DNA from: Artocarpus heterophyllus
Lineage: Eukaryota > Streptophyta > Magnoliopsida > Rosales > Moraceae
NCBI GenBank assembly: GCA_025403435.1
Contig: CM046345.1
Coordinates: 12,590,235 to 12,654,234 of the forward strand
Direction of reading: 5' to 3'
Length of the DNA: 64,000 nucleotides
Shown: positions 46,242-56,261 of the stretch, piece after piece
Layout of the letters: each line of letters begins with the position of its first letter
Numbering within the stretch: the first letter of the stretch is position 1
Notes under the pieces: generated by a model
Told to the model about the DNA's origin: nothing
What the model saw: the letters and a program-made list of their open reading frames with translations, nothing else
Database searches by the model: none
Made by a program: the position numbers and the translations under genes

Positions 46242-48057
46242 TGTAACACACGTTGATTTTCATGTAACGAATTTTGTCATATTAGTAACGACGTTAAGTA
46301 ATTTCCTTATTGATTTATGATATTATTGTCACTGACTACTTTATTTTAAGTGTTATGACAAGTGACGGTCACGTGAAATTGATGTGTTTAAAGTGTTCTT
46401 GTCAATTATGTTGTATGTTTTATGATAATTAATGTTTTGTTAAACTCTTATGTGTAAGCCAGTTCAGCAGGCCAAATTGTCCCTCACTGAATGGCAGGCC
46501 GATGGAGCTTCATCGGCAGGCCGGATCTCAAAACCTTTGGCAGGCCGAACTATGCAGTCGGTCGGCCGAAGAGTGCTGACGAGCAATCAGTAGAAATTTT
46601 TCAAAATCTATGACAAGGATGATTTTGATGATTGGATAAGATTGGATAATTTATTCTGATTAATTAGCTTATATTTGGTCTTTTTCTTTAATTTTGGTAT
46701 AAAAGGTTTGACCTTTATGATGATTTGGATGATTTGATATGGTTTCCTATTTTGAAGCTTGAAATATGGTAAGAGAATCAAATCAATTTGACTTTTCCCC
46801 AATCCTCTCAATTCTCCACACAAATTAGTCCAAATTTTAATCAAAATTTTTTTGATAATAATGGAAAAGATAAGCATCCTCTTGTATGTTGCTCTCATTT
46901 TCTTTCTTTCACGATAATTTTGCTCTCTCTCACATTTTCTCTCTCACTCTCTCTCTTCCTCACATTTTTCTCCTTCTTATTTCCCTCAATTCTCTTGCTA
47001 ATATTTGAATAAAATCTTGAATTTTCTTTGGTCGAATTCAATGGAAGATAGAAGAAAATTGTTAAAAGTAAGAACTCATTTTTTTCGGTATTTCTGAAAT
47101 TGCAGTTAACTTGTAATCCGACCCCCATATCTTTGTCCAGGAATTTCTGTTTGTTTTGAAATTTTAATATGTTATTCATGTATGTGATATGTGATGTTTC
47201 TCCAAATTTCACATTAATTGGAATTTTGTATGCTGAGTTATGAATTTTCTTCTCTCTGCCACTCATAGAAAAGTATTGCTGATTATCAATGATGCACAAA
47301 AATATGAGTTTTGTTCAGCAAATGAATGTTATTTTGCACGAAATTTCCCAAATATGTTTATGTATATGTCAATTTATGAATTGGAAAGTCTCATGATAAT
47401 ATGACGAATATTTTATGTTATATGGAATTTTTATTGAAGCTAGGTTTTTAGACTATTTTTATCAGTAAATTATTGAACTCTTATTATGTGATGTTTTTGT
47501 ATGATTAAATGAATTTATTTGATTATAAATATTTGTGTGGTTCTGTAATTATATGTTCATAAGTTGTAATATGAATTTTAGAGTCATAGTAATTTTATTT
47601 AATTTTATTGGATTCAAAATACATTGCAATGTATCTAGTAACAGTTAAGCTTTCCACTCACCTTTTTTTTTTGGCACATTATCTAACTTTCATTTCTATC
47701 ATTAAATTCTTAACTCTTACTTTGCTTAGGACTATGACATAATATTTTAATCTTGTAGACCCTATATATACTCATATGGGGTTTGTCACAAAATTTAAAT
47801 TTAACAATAATCCTTGTGATATTTATAATGCTTCTATAGCACTTAACAAATTTTTAAGCATAGCTTTTATCTCATAAAATTTGTACATAAACCGCTCACA
47901 TTAACTCTTAAAAATTTGAATATACTGCACTAAGAATTTCAATATATCTTGATCTCAAATTTTCATAATAACAAGTGTGGAACTCTTTTAAGGAAAGTCA
48001 TTGATTAAATCTTAATTATATTCTAAATTTAAACTAATGAATTTTTCGGGTGTTATA
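46242..48057 (+). mobile_element. Chromovirus LTR in plus orientation, family 2-related
   Basis: The 1,816-bp sequence starts TGTAACACACG and ends CGGGTGTTATA. The first 150 bases match the outer end of the solo LTR at 53,054-56,070 read in reverse (GTAACGAA, then ACGTTAAG, then GACAAGTGACGGTCACGTG), so it is plus-oriented. It has the array 46,466-46,567, then a TATA box (GGTATAAAAGG, 46,697), then a CT-rich leader (46,920-46,975). Flanks are CAACC and GATGA, so no target duplication exists. It is probably a remnant of a truncated element. Confidence 0.78.
46466..46567. repeat. 22-bp palindrome array upstream of an LTR TATA box
   Basis: Cores start at 46,466 (AGCAGGCC), 46,493 (GGCAGGCC), 46,515 (GGCAGGCC), 46,539 (GGCAGGCC) and 46,560 (GGTCGGCC). 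Spacings are 27, 22, 24 and 21. Here the array lies about 130 bases before the TATA box, in U3, unlike the family 1 arrays, which lie after the TATA box. Confidence 0.85.
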
Positions 48058-48937
48058 GATGACTGTTGTGGCAATGGCTTGAAGGGGAGATCACTGAGGG
48101 GATCCGTGGCGGCTAGATTGATGAGGGAATCCACAACAACGACTAGTTACAGTGAGAGAAGAGGGAAAGAGAGAACATGATGGTTTGTTTTTTCTTTTTG
48201 TTAGGTTTTATCACTTATGTACTTTAGTTTATCACTACTATACTATAGTTTATCATTGTTGTACCATGGCTTATCACTGATATATATTTTGCTTTTTAAC
48301 ACAAATATATTCCAGTTTATCACTAATGGACTCCGATTTATTAAGGATGTACTTGGATTTATCACTTCCGATGCACTATAGTCTATCAATGATGTACTAG
48401 AGTGTATCACTTATGTACTATAACGATCAATAATAGTGAAGATTATCTTTGTCATTTTGAATTTATAATTAATAAGAAGGGTCCATTTCTTTAATTTAAA
48501 AAAAAGGTGTAATTATTTATTCTAAAGAGCCCATTAAAAAGACTATTTGCCGCTATATCCCTATATTTAATAAAGTCTGTAACATTAATTTAAATTTTTA
48601 GTGGTGAATCTTTTAAATATGGGAAGCTCTATAGTAGAATGCAAATTTATTCTCCACCAATGGAGAATGATCCAAAGGTTGGAACTCAATCTTACTAAAA
48701 GTCTATATAGTCTATTCCACACCTAATTGTAGTACTAATACAAATAATAAAACAACCATTATTTCAAAAATTGAAAAATAATCAGTAAAAAAATTGGAAA
48801 AAGAAAAAAGAGAAACCAACAACCCATCGCCCCACCACCAACCTAAAGGTTTGCTCTTGTCACATCCAACCATCGGCAAGCCCAACTTCACCGTCAAAAT
48901 CTCTCTACGATACGTCTTCGTCATCATCGATAGTTTT
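48058..48937. other. Unassigned DNA left of the Copia element
   Basis: No protein domain is recognised. It contains the 21-bp repeat array at 48,208-48,432. Bases 48,933-48,937 (GTTTT) are the left target duplication of the Copia element. Before that insertion this DNA was continuous with 56,262 onwards. Confidence 0.45.
48208..48432 (+). repeat. Array of about 21-bp tandem repeats
   Basis: The unit resembles TTATCACTGATGTACTATAG. Starts are 48,208, 48,229, 48,250, 48,271, then 48,317, 48,338, 48,359, 48,382 and 48,404. Spacings are 21, 21, 21, 46 (two units with the middle one decayed), 21, 21, 23 and 22. It is not part of a recognised element. Confidence 0.78.
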
Positions 48938-49740
48938 TGTTGGGGAATTAGGCGACTCCTAATTTCAAGGATCGCAAGAATGAACAATTGTAAAAAATAA
49001 ATAGGAGAAAAGAAGAAAAAGAGACACCAAATTTTATACAGGTTCGTCCAAAATTAAGACTACGTCCTGTTTCTGCCACTTGCAGATTCCACTATGATGA
49101 AGGAGATTACAGATTACAAGAGCAGTTTCTCACACACTCACAAACTGTGCTTACCAAAACTCTCTTCTATCTAACACCCTATGGGAATTTTTCTCTCTCT
49201 CAAGGATAGAGCTCTCAGGAATTATGCCTCTCACAAAATTATGTCACACACAATTTTCACACACCTTTCACACACCCAACCCTAGCCACCTTGTGTCTAT
49301 TTATAACCAAAGGAGGAGAAAAATAGCAACTAATGAGAAACCCTAGTGGTTTCCTGTTTTTAGGGCCTTTGAATCTGACTTTGACTCAAAAAACATCGTG
49401 CAGCACAGCGCGTCAGCGCCGCGGCGCTCGCGCTCCCCTACGGCGCCTAGGCGCCATACACTTGGAGCCTAGGCACCAAACACTTTGAGCCTAGGCTCTT
49501 TGCAGGTAGCGCCTAGGCGCTCTTCACTTTGAGCCTAGGCTTCTTGCAATTGGCACCTAGGCTTCTTCCAATTGAGCCTAGGCTTCTTCCAATTGGCACC
49601 TAGGCGCCATTGTCCTAGCGTCGCGGTGGTCTTCTGCTAGAGCCGCGGCGCTTGCTCCCTACCTCACGAGCACACGTTTTTCTCCCTTTTTCTTCCTTTT
49701 TACTAGGGTGTCGACTTGATTTGACTCCACATCTGCAACA
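48938..49740 (-). mobile_element. 3' LTR of the Copia element
   Basis: This 803-bp LTR is intact. It contains the GCCTAGGC array (49,445-49,605), framed by GC-rich GCGCCGCGGCGCT-like words (near 49,418 and 49,640). Outside these the LTR is AT-rich. The polypurine tract on the minus strand (CCAAGTGGGAGAT) adjoins its inner end. Confidence 0.94.
49445..49605. repeat. Eight-copy GCCTAGGC palindrome array at 22-bp period (Copia LTR)
   Basis: The 8-base palindrome GCCTAGGC (sometimes ACCTAGGC) starts at 49,445, 49,467, 49,489, 49,511, 49,533, 49,555, 49,576 and 49,598. Spacings are 22, 22, 22, 22, 22, 21 and 22. Some copies extend to the 12-base palindrome GCGCCTAGGCGC. The spacer carries CACTTTGA or CTTCCAATTG phrases. 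The other LTR has the same array, split by the solo LTR. Confidence 0.93.
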
Positions 49741-49798
49741 ATCTCCCACTTGGAGACTAATCAATCATCATGTCTCCCACTGCAGCGGCAACGACTTC

Positions 49799-52429
49799 TC
49801 ATGCCTCTTGGAGAAGTCCAACTGAAGTTGCGCACAACTTCAGTTTCTCAATCGGATCCATCTTGGTGAGCATATCTCTAGATCCTTTTACCACCCACCT
49901 TGCCTTATACCGTTTGTTGCCAGTAATTTTATTTTTCACCCGGTATACCCTCTTGTTGTGCAAAGACTTTTTACCCTATGGTAACTTTGCCAGTTGCCAT
50001 GTCCGATCCAACTCGTCCCTGATGGCTAACTCCCACTTGACCGAATCTCCAACCTCCATGGCTTCATCAAAGCTCTCTGGCTTACATCTGTCAGTCAACA
50101 AGATGTAATGCAGAGTTGGGGAGTATCTCTACGGCAGTCTAATGGTCATGCTAGACCTCCTGACTAGTGTGGCAGAAGTCCTCTGGTTTCCTTCTGGAGC
50201 TATATTTTCCTGGTCTTTAATCTCTAGATTTTGCACCTCTACTTAAGGAAGATCCTTCAATGGAATCACCTCAGGCTTCTTGTCTTCAGAACCTGAACCC
50301 CTAGAGTCAGTGCTGTCTCTGTCTTTGTACAGAACACCTTCATTGAAGATCACATCCTTGCTCTTGATAATCTTCCGACTTTGGTCATCCTAGAGACGAT
50401 AACCAAACTCAAGTCTGCCATAGCCAACCAGAAAACACTTCTTTGACTTGGCATCCAGTTTGCTTCTAGCAGCGGAATCAATGTGTGCATAGGAAACACA
50501 CCCAAACACTCTCAAGTAAGAGAGATCCACCTTTTTATGGCTCCAGGCTTCCACTGGTAGCTTGAACTTCAGCGGTGTGGATGGACTTCTATTGATCAGA
50601 TGAGCGGTTGTATTAATTGCCTCAGCCCAAAACATCTTTGGCAGCCCTGCATGCAACCTCATGCTCCTAGCACGCTCGTTTAAAGTCCTGTTCATCCTCT
50701 CAGCTACCCCATTCTGTTGTGGTTTCCCTGGAATAGTCTTCCTCATCTTTATCCCATTCTCAACACAATACCGCCTGAACTCTTCATCTAAGTACTCTCC
50801 CCCATTGTCAGACTGCAAGTACTTCACCTTCAAATCTATCTCGTTCTCCACCATGGCTTTCCATCTCTTGAAAGCATCATAGACATCAGATTTGTTTTTT
50901 AGAAAGTAAACCTATACCTTCCTGCTTGAGTCATCTATGAATGTAACATAGTAATTTGCGCCACCAAGGGAAGTCACCGGTGCAGGCCCCCACACATTTG
51001 TGTGAACTAGCTCCAATCTCCTGGACTTAGGCTCTCTACCCATCTTTGAGAAACTCACTCTCTTCTGTTTACCAAAGATGCAAGCTTCACACAAACTGTG
51101 ATCAACAGTTTTCAAACCCGGCAGTTTTCCTTTGCAGTGAAGCACCTTCATACCCTTTTCACTCATGTGACCAAGCCTATAATGCCATAGCTCGGTATTG
51201 GCAGTAGAATTAGCAACTGCTAGGGTATCTCTACAACTAGAGTTCATGTAGAGAGTTCTAGCCTTGCATCCCCGAGCAACTACCATTGCTCCTTTCGTGA
51301 CTTTCCAACCTCCACAATTGAAGGTCACTTTGTGTCCTTCATCATCCAGTTGCCCCATAGAAATCAAGTTACGCATTCGTTTGGGAACATGTCTCACCTT
51401 ATGAATCTTCCACACAGACCCATTAGGCATTTTTAAACTGACATTTCCAATGCCAACTATATCCAAAGGTTCTCCATCAGCAAGATAAACCTTACCATGA
51501 TTTTCGGCAAAATAATTCTCCAGGACATGACGGTGTGCAGTAGTGTGGAATGATGCTCCTGAGTCTATCACCCACGAATCAAAAGAACTGTCAACTGACA
51601 ATATTAAGGCATCATGTTGCTCTTTAGTGACGGCGTTAGCCGCATCATTAGTCTTGTCTTCATTCTTCATTGGAGCCCTGCAGTTCTTTTTCAAATGGCC
51701 AGTCTTCCCACAATTCCAACACTCTAGAGTCCTACCGTTCCTTGACTTGCTTCTCTCATTCCTCGACTTGCCTCTCCTGCCATTATCCCTGTTGGATTGC
51801 CTATCAAGTTTCCTGCCCCTATTATCAACATTAAAGGCCGAGTTTGACGAAGAGGCTTCACCTGAGTCCTTCCTGCGAACTTCTTCCGCCAGAATAGAGT
51901 TTCTGACATCAACAAACTTCAATTTTGCACTCCCAAGAGAATTTGTAATGGCCACCCTCATGGGTTCCCAGCTATTTGGTAACGAGGCCAAGAGGATTAG
52001 AGCATTGATCTCATCATCGAATTTAATCTCTACTGAGACCAATTAGTTTAGGACGGTGTTGAAACTGTTCAGGTGCTCTACCACCGAGGCACCTTCAGGC
52101 ATCTTTAAATTAAAAAGCTTCTTCATGAGATGTACCTTGTTATTGGCTGAGGGCTTCTCATACATCTCTGACAGAGCCTTCATCATCCCTGTTGTAGTAA
52201 TCTCCTTCGCAACGTTGTGGGCAACGTTCTTTGACAAGGTCAAACGGATCACACCAAGCACCTGTCTATCAAGGAGATTCCACTCATCCTTCATGCCTTC
52301 GGGCTTATTACCCAAGGGCAAGTGCAATTTCTTGCTATAGAGATAGTCTTCAACTTGCATCCTCCAATAGGAAAAATCTGAACCATCAAATTTGATGATA
52401 CCGGCTGCCATACCTTCTTCTCTAGTCAT
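49799..52429 (-). pseudogene. Copia gag-protease-integrase polyprotein with RT/RNase H deleted
   Basis: One minus-strand frame of 877 codons runs from ATG at 52,429 to the natural stop at 49,799. In order: Gag (IIKFDGSDFSYWRMQVEDYL), a zinc knuckle (CWNCGKTGHLKKNC), protease (WVIDSGASFHTTAHRH), GAG-pre-integrase (LWHYRLGHMSEKGMKVL), and the integrase core (YYVTFIDDSSRKV, then YLQSDNGGEYLDEEF and IPGKPQQNGVAERMNR, with Asp, Asp and Glu present). The start of RT (KRYKARWVVKG) then jumps directly to the RNase H tail (RDMLTK, then EKLKLCATSVGLLQEA) near 49,880. There is no frameshift. Six in-frame stops remain (52,043, 50,912, 50,390 and near 50,245, 50,133 and 49,977), each one C-to-T or G-to-A step from Gln or Trp codons. 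Before these changes it would have encoded a polymerase-less polyprotein. Confidence 0.92.
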
Positions 52430-52449
52430 CGTTTTTGATCAAAACCTCC

Positions 52450-52461
52450 GCTCTGATACTA
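52450..52461 (-). promoter_or_regulatory. Primer-binding site of the Copia element, initiator-Met tRNA type
   Basis: On the minus strand, just inside the 5' LTR (ends at 52,464), TAGTATCAGAGC is one base from TGGTATCAGAGC, the complement of the initiator methionine tRNA 3' end. The G-to-A change matches the transition-type decay seen in the coding part. Confidence 0.88.
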
Positions 52462-53418
52462 GTTGTTGGGGAATTAGGCGACTCCTAATTCCAAGGATCG
52501 TAAGAACGAACAATTGCAATAAATAGGAGAAAAGAAGAAAAAGAGACACCAAATTTTATACAGGTTCGTCCAAAATTGAGACTACATCCTGTTTCTGCCG
52601 CTTGCAGATTCCATTATCATGAAGGAGATTACAGATTACAAGAGCAGTTTCTCACACACTCACAAACTGCGCTTACCAAAACTCTCTTCTATTTAACACC
52701 CTGTGAGAATTTCTCTCTCTCTCAAGGATAGAGCTCTCAAGAATTATGCCTCTCACAAAATTATGTCACTCATAATTTTCACACACCTTTCACACACCCA
52801 ACCCTAGCCACCTTGTGTCTATTTATAACCAAAGGAGGAGAAAAATAGCAACTAATGAGAAACCCTAGTGGTTTCCTATTTTTAGGGCCTTTGAATCCAA
52901 CTCTGACTCAAAAAACATCGTGCAGCACAGCGCGTCAGCGCTGCGGCGCTCCCCTGCGGCGTCTAGGCGCCATACACTTTAAGCCTAGGCTCTTTACAGG
53001 TAGCGCCTAGGCGCTCTTCACTTTGAGCCTAGGCGCTCTTCACTTTGAGCCTATGAAACGCCCCTTAATTCAGACGTCACATATGTCGTTACATACTTAC
53101 ATTCGTACATGCATAAACTTTTAAATTATAAATAATATCAAACTTTATCGTTACTATTGATTTTATAAGTACTTAGATTTACATTACTAGGATCCATTCA
53201 TATATTTTTTTTTTAAAAAAAAAACTTAACATTGTTTCGAAAAGCATTGTTTAAATTATTACTTATCATAATTTATTCATTTATACTTTAAATTAATGAT
53301 GAACTTATTTAATAATTTAGGTTTAATAAGTTGTAAAAAAAAATCAGAAATTAACAAAACATCATAACAAATCTCATTAAACATCAAATCATTTAAAATT
53401 TACTTACTCCCATAGTTC

Positions 53419-53583
53419 GGCAGGCCAAACTTGGGACTTTGGCAGGCCTAACATGATCGGCAGGCCGTAGTTCGCTCAACCGGCAGGCTGGCAGAGGCTT
53501 TGCAAATCGGATCTAAAAGTCATCCATGTTCGGCAGGCCAAAAAATTCAATCGGCAGGCCGAACTTCTGGTCTTCGGCAGGCC
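53419..53583. repeat. 22-bp palindrome array, inner side of the solo LTR
   Basis: GGCAGGCC-type cores start at 53,419, 53,441, 53,459, 53,482, then 53,532, 53,553 and 53,576. Spacings are 22, 18, 23, 50, 21 and 23, nearly the same pattern as the array at 36,251. Confidence 0.9.
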
Positions 53584-55738
53584 GTCCGAGACCAAATTCC
53601 TTTAGAAAACTTTAACTTAAAACATAACAACTTTACGTAAAATATAGCGGAAGTTCATAATTCATTGAAAAATGATAAAATAACTTATAAAACCATAATA
53701 TAAGTATTCTTAAAACTTAACATAAAATATATGTTCAAAAATATAACTTGATGAAATCATAAAATTGTTCTTCTTGGCGTGCTTCTGGTTATAATTTATC
53801 GTTCATGTTGCTCACACGCCTTCCCATGTCCTCCACCTAGTCCATGATTCTCTTACCCTTATCTGCAACATGACATATAAAACATGATTAAGCTACAGCT
53901 TAGTAGGTACATATATTCTCACAATTTAAAACATTTCATAAACGTCATCATCATCATCATTGTCATCATATCATAAAAGTGCCTTCAGCATAATTTCATA
54001 GAACACATCTTTCGTAACGTTAACCATTTTAAAACTTAATCCATTTTATCTTAAGGGCCCAAGTGTTGCACCATAACATCATCATAGGTGTGCCGTCATG
54101 AGAGGAGAACGGTAGCTAATCCCAAACCAAACATGACATCATAACATAACATTTCATAACATTGGGTGTGCAACACTTATTAGGTGATACATATATACAT
54201 ACTTTTCATACTTTGAAACATGTCATCATCATACACGCATATCTTCAAAATCATGAAAAATCTTTCATAACAAATCCTTTAAGGAAAAATCATCATGAAT
54301 ATCCTTGTAAACATATCATCAAACCTTGTAAAAACATGTGTCATGTTGCTGGTGAGAATGTACTTATCTTATCATTAGCTTACTTAACCTTAAAAATGCA
54401 CTTGGTGACGACGCCATGGTCTCGATGTGCTCGCTTCCTTGAGTGTTCATGTCATTTATCCATTTTAAAGGTGCAATAAAAATCAATACTTATCATGAAA
54501 TATTCACACACATAACATTTATTCATATAATAATCACATATACATACACTCATGTATACATTCATCACATTTCAGACATATCCCATAATCATCATCACAA
54601 AAATTATCATTAAAACATATAAACGCCATTCATAACATACTTCCTTAAAAATTAAAACATTTCATACATTGTAAACATGAAAATCTTTTTGAAAAACGTT
54701 TTCTAATAATTTAAAACACATACATTTAATTTAAAACTCCATACAATCATCATATTATCATGCATAAAATCATTTTATTATCATAAAATCATGTAAATAC
54801 ATAAAACGTTTAATAAAACAAAAATCCCAAAAACAACATTATCAAAATAGTTTTCTTATTATAATCTCATAAAAATTTCATAATCATAAAAATAAAATAC
54901 ATTCATCATACATATGCATATTCTTAACAACTTTTCATGGAAACATCATTCATTATCTCTTGAATATTCATTACATTTTTCATACATTCAAAATTAAACA
55001 GTAACATTACTGTGAAGAGTAGAAGATAGAAATATCATATTTTCATAAAACATTCATATGACATGAAATTAGAAAGCACCACATAACATATATGCATAAC
55101 ATCACATTTAAAAATTCGAGACAAAACACAATGCCTATAGAAAGATATTGTAGAGGAAACGAGGAGAAGAATTTCTTTTCAAAAATACCAGAGAAAACCG
55201 AATACATACCTTGAAGTTTCTTCTCAAAATCTTTGAATTTAACCAACAAAATAAGACTTTCTTTCAATGTACTCAGAAAAATTTTCGTGAGAGAGGGAGA
55301 GGAAGAACTCGTGGAGAAGAGAAGAGAAAGAGAAATGAAAGATCGTCTCAAAATTTTTTTAGAGGAAAACGTGAGAAGGAGAGAAAATAATGAAAAAGGA
55401 AACATTAAAAATTTTTAACGTATTAAACATAATTGATGGGAATTCAATTCCCTTCATTAAGTCAGATTTTTCAGACTGTTAAGGACTGTTGGCATGGAAG
55501 GAAAGAAGAGAAAGAAGGAAAGTCCAATCTCCCACTCAATACTTACCATGTTTTGCCCTATTTAAATTGGAAACCATATAAATTGACATAAATCATGCAA
55601 GTCAAACCCCTTTTATTTCCTTAACTGATAAAACATTCCATTATTATGCCAATTAATCACATTAAATCACCCAATTAACATAATTAACTCAGTCATAATT
55701 TTGGAGAGATTTCAGCTGACTACTCGTTAGCCGTGTTC

Positions 55739-55817
55739 GGCCTGCCGGTTCCAGCAAGTGTGGCCTACCGATGGGGTTCTTCGACCTGTCGTTCTCGAGC
55801 AGTCATTTCGGCTTGCC
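55739..55817. repeat. 22-bp palindrome array, outer (U3) side of the solo LTR
   Basis: Cores GGCCTGCC (55,739), GGCCTACC (55,762), GACCTGTC (55,783) and GGCTTGCC (55,810) are spaced 23, 21 and 27. They read in the opposite orientation to the inner array of the same LTR. Confidence 0.82.
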
Positions 55818-56261
55818 GATCTATCTTTAAATGCCATAACATAAAACATTCATACATCATTGCATCATAAATAATCATATATTTAAAATTTCACATGAAC
55901 ACTAGAACACAACGGTTCCACGTGGTCGTCACCTGTCACAAAACTTGACATAAAAAGTTAGTAACATGCACATCACGTATCATATCATATAACGTTATTT
56001 ATTATTAACATTCCTTATCAATATTACTAACTTAACGTGGTTCGTTACAAAAAAATAGGCTGGCGTTACAGCCTAGGCTTCTTCCAATTGAGCCTAGACT
56101 TCTTCCAATTGGTTCCTAGGCGTCATTGTCCTAGCGCCGTGGCGCTCTTCTGCTAGAGCTGCGGCGCTTGCTCCCTACCTCATGAGCATGTGTTTTTCTC
56201 CCTTTTTCTTCCTTTTTGCTGAGGTGTCGACTTGATTTGACTCCACATCTGTAACAGTTTT

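Larger units (their letters stand above)
53054..56070 (-). mobile_element. Solo LTR of a family 2-related chromovirus
   Basis: The 3,017-bp LTR starts TGAAACGCCCC and ends GGCTGGCGTTACA. It is flanked by GCCTA on both sides (53,049-53,053 and 56,071-56,075). It resembles the LTRs of the full-length chromovirus at both ends and in the inner parts (CAT repeats near 53,945, the phrase GGGCCCAAGTGTTGCACCA), so its orientation is minus. On the minus strand an AATTTAAATAGGGC TATA-like word (near 55,567) is followed by a CT-rich leader (55,400-55,260). It has two palindrome arrays of opposite orientation, 53,419-53,583 and 55,739-55,817. It is longer than the other family 2 LTRs. Confidence 0.94.
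48938..56256 (-). mobile_element. Copia element with internal deletion and a nested solo LTR
   Basis: LTRs at 48,938-49,740 and 52,464-56,256 both begin TGTTGGGGAATTAGG and end CATCTG(C/T)AACA. The element is flanked by GTTTT on both sides (48,933-48,937 and 56,257-56,261), a perfect target duplication. Without the nested 3,017-bp solo LTR and its 5-bp duplication the element is about 4.3 kb. That is short for an autonomous Copia element, because RT and RNase H are deleted. Orientation is minus. A purine tract (complement of 49,741-49,752) and an initiator-Met primer-binding site are present. Confidence 0.95.
52464..56256 (-). mobile_element. 5' LTR of the Copia element, interrupted
   Basis: It consists of 52,464-53,053 and 56,071-56,256, split by the solo LTR. 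It is closely similar to 48,938-49,740. The GCCTAGGC array shows cores at 52,961, 52,983, 53,005, 53,027 and 53,049 (the last one cut), then 56,071, 56,092 and 56,114 after the insertion, all 21-22 bp apart. Confidence 0.93.

Noticed and set aside
47000..47299. A 134-codon minus-strand frame across the LTR leader
   Set aside because: It lies in LTR non-coding DNA, is Lys/Arg/Glu-rich because of the CT tract, and has no recognisable domain.
49445..49605. CRISPR-like look of the regularly spaced repeats
   Set aside because: Repeats are only 8-14 bp, the context is plant LTRs, there are no cas genes, and the spacers are themselves partly repeated.
51543..52046. A 167-codon plus-strand frame
   Set aside because: It is the reverse-strand shadow of the Copia gag region, which has clear domains on the minus strand.
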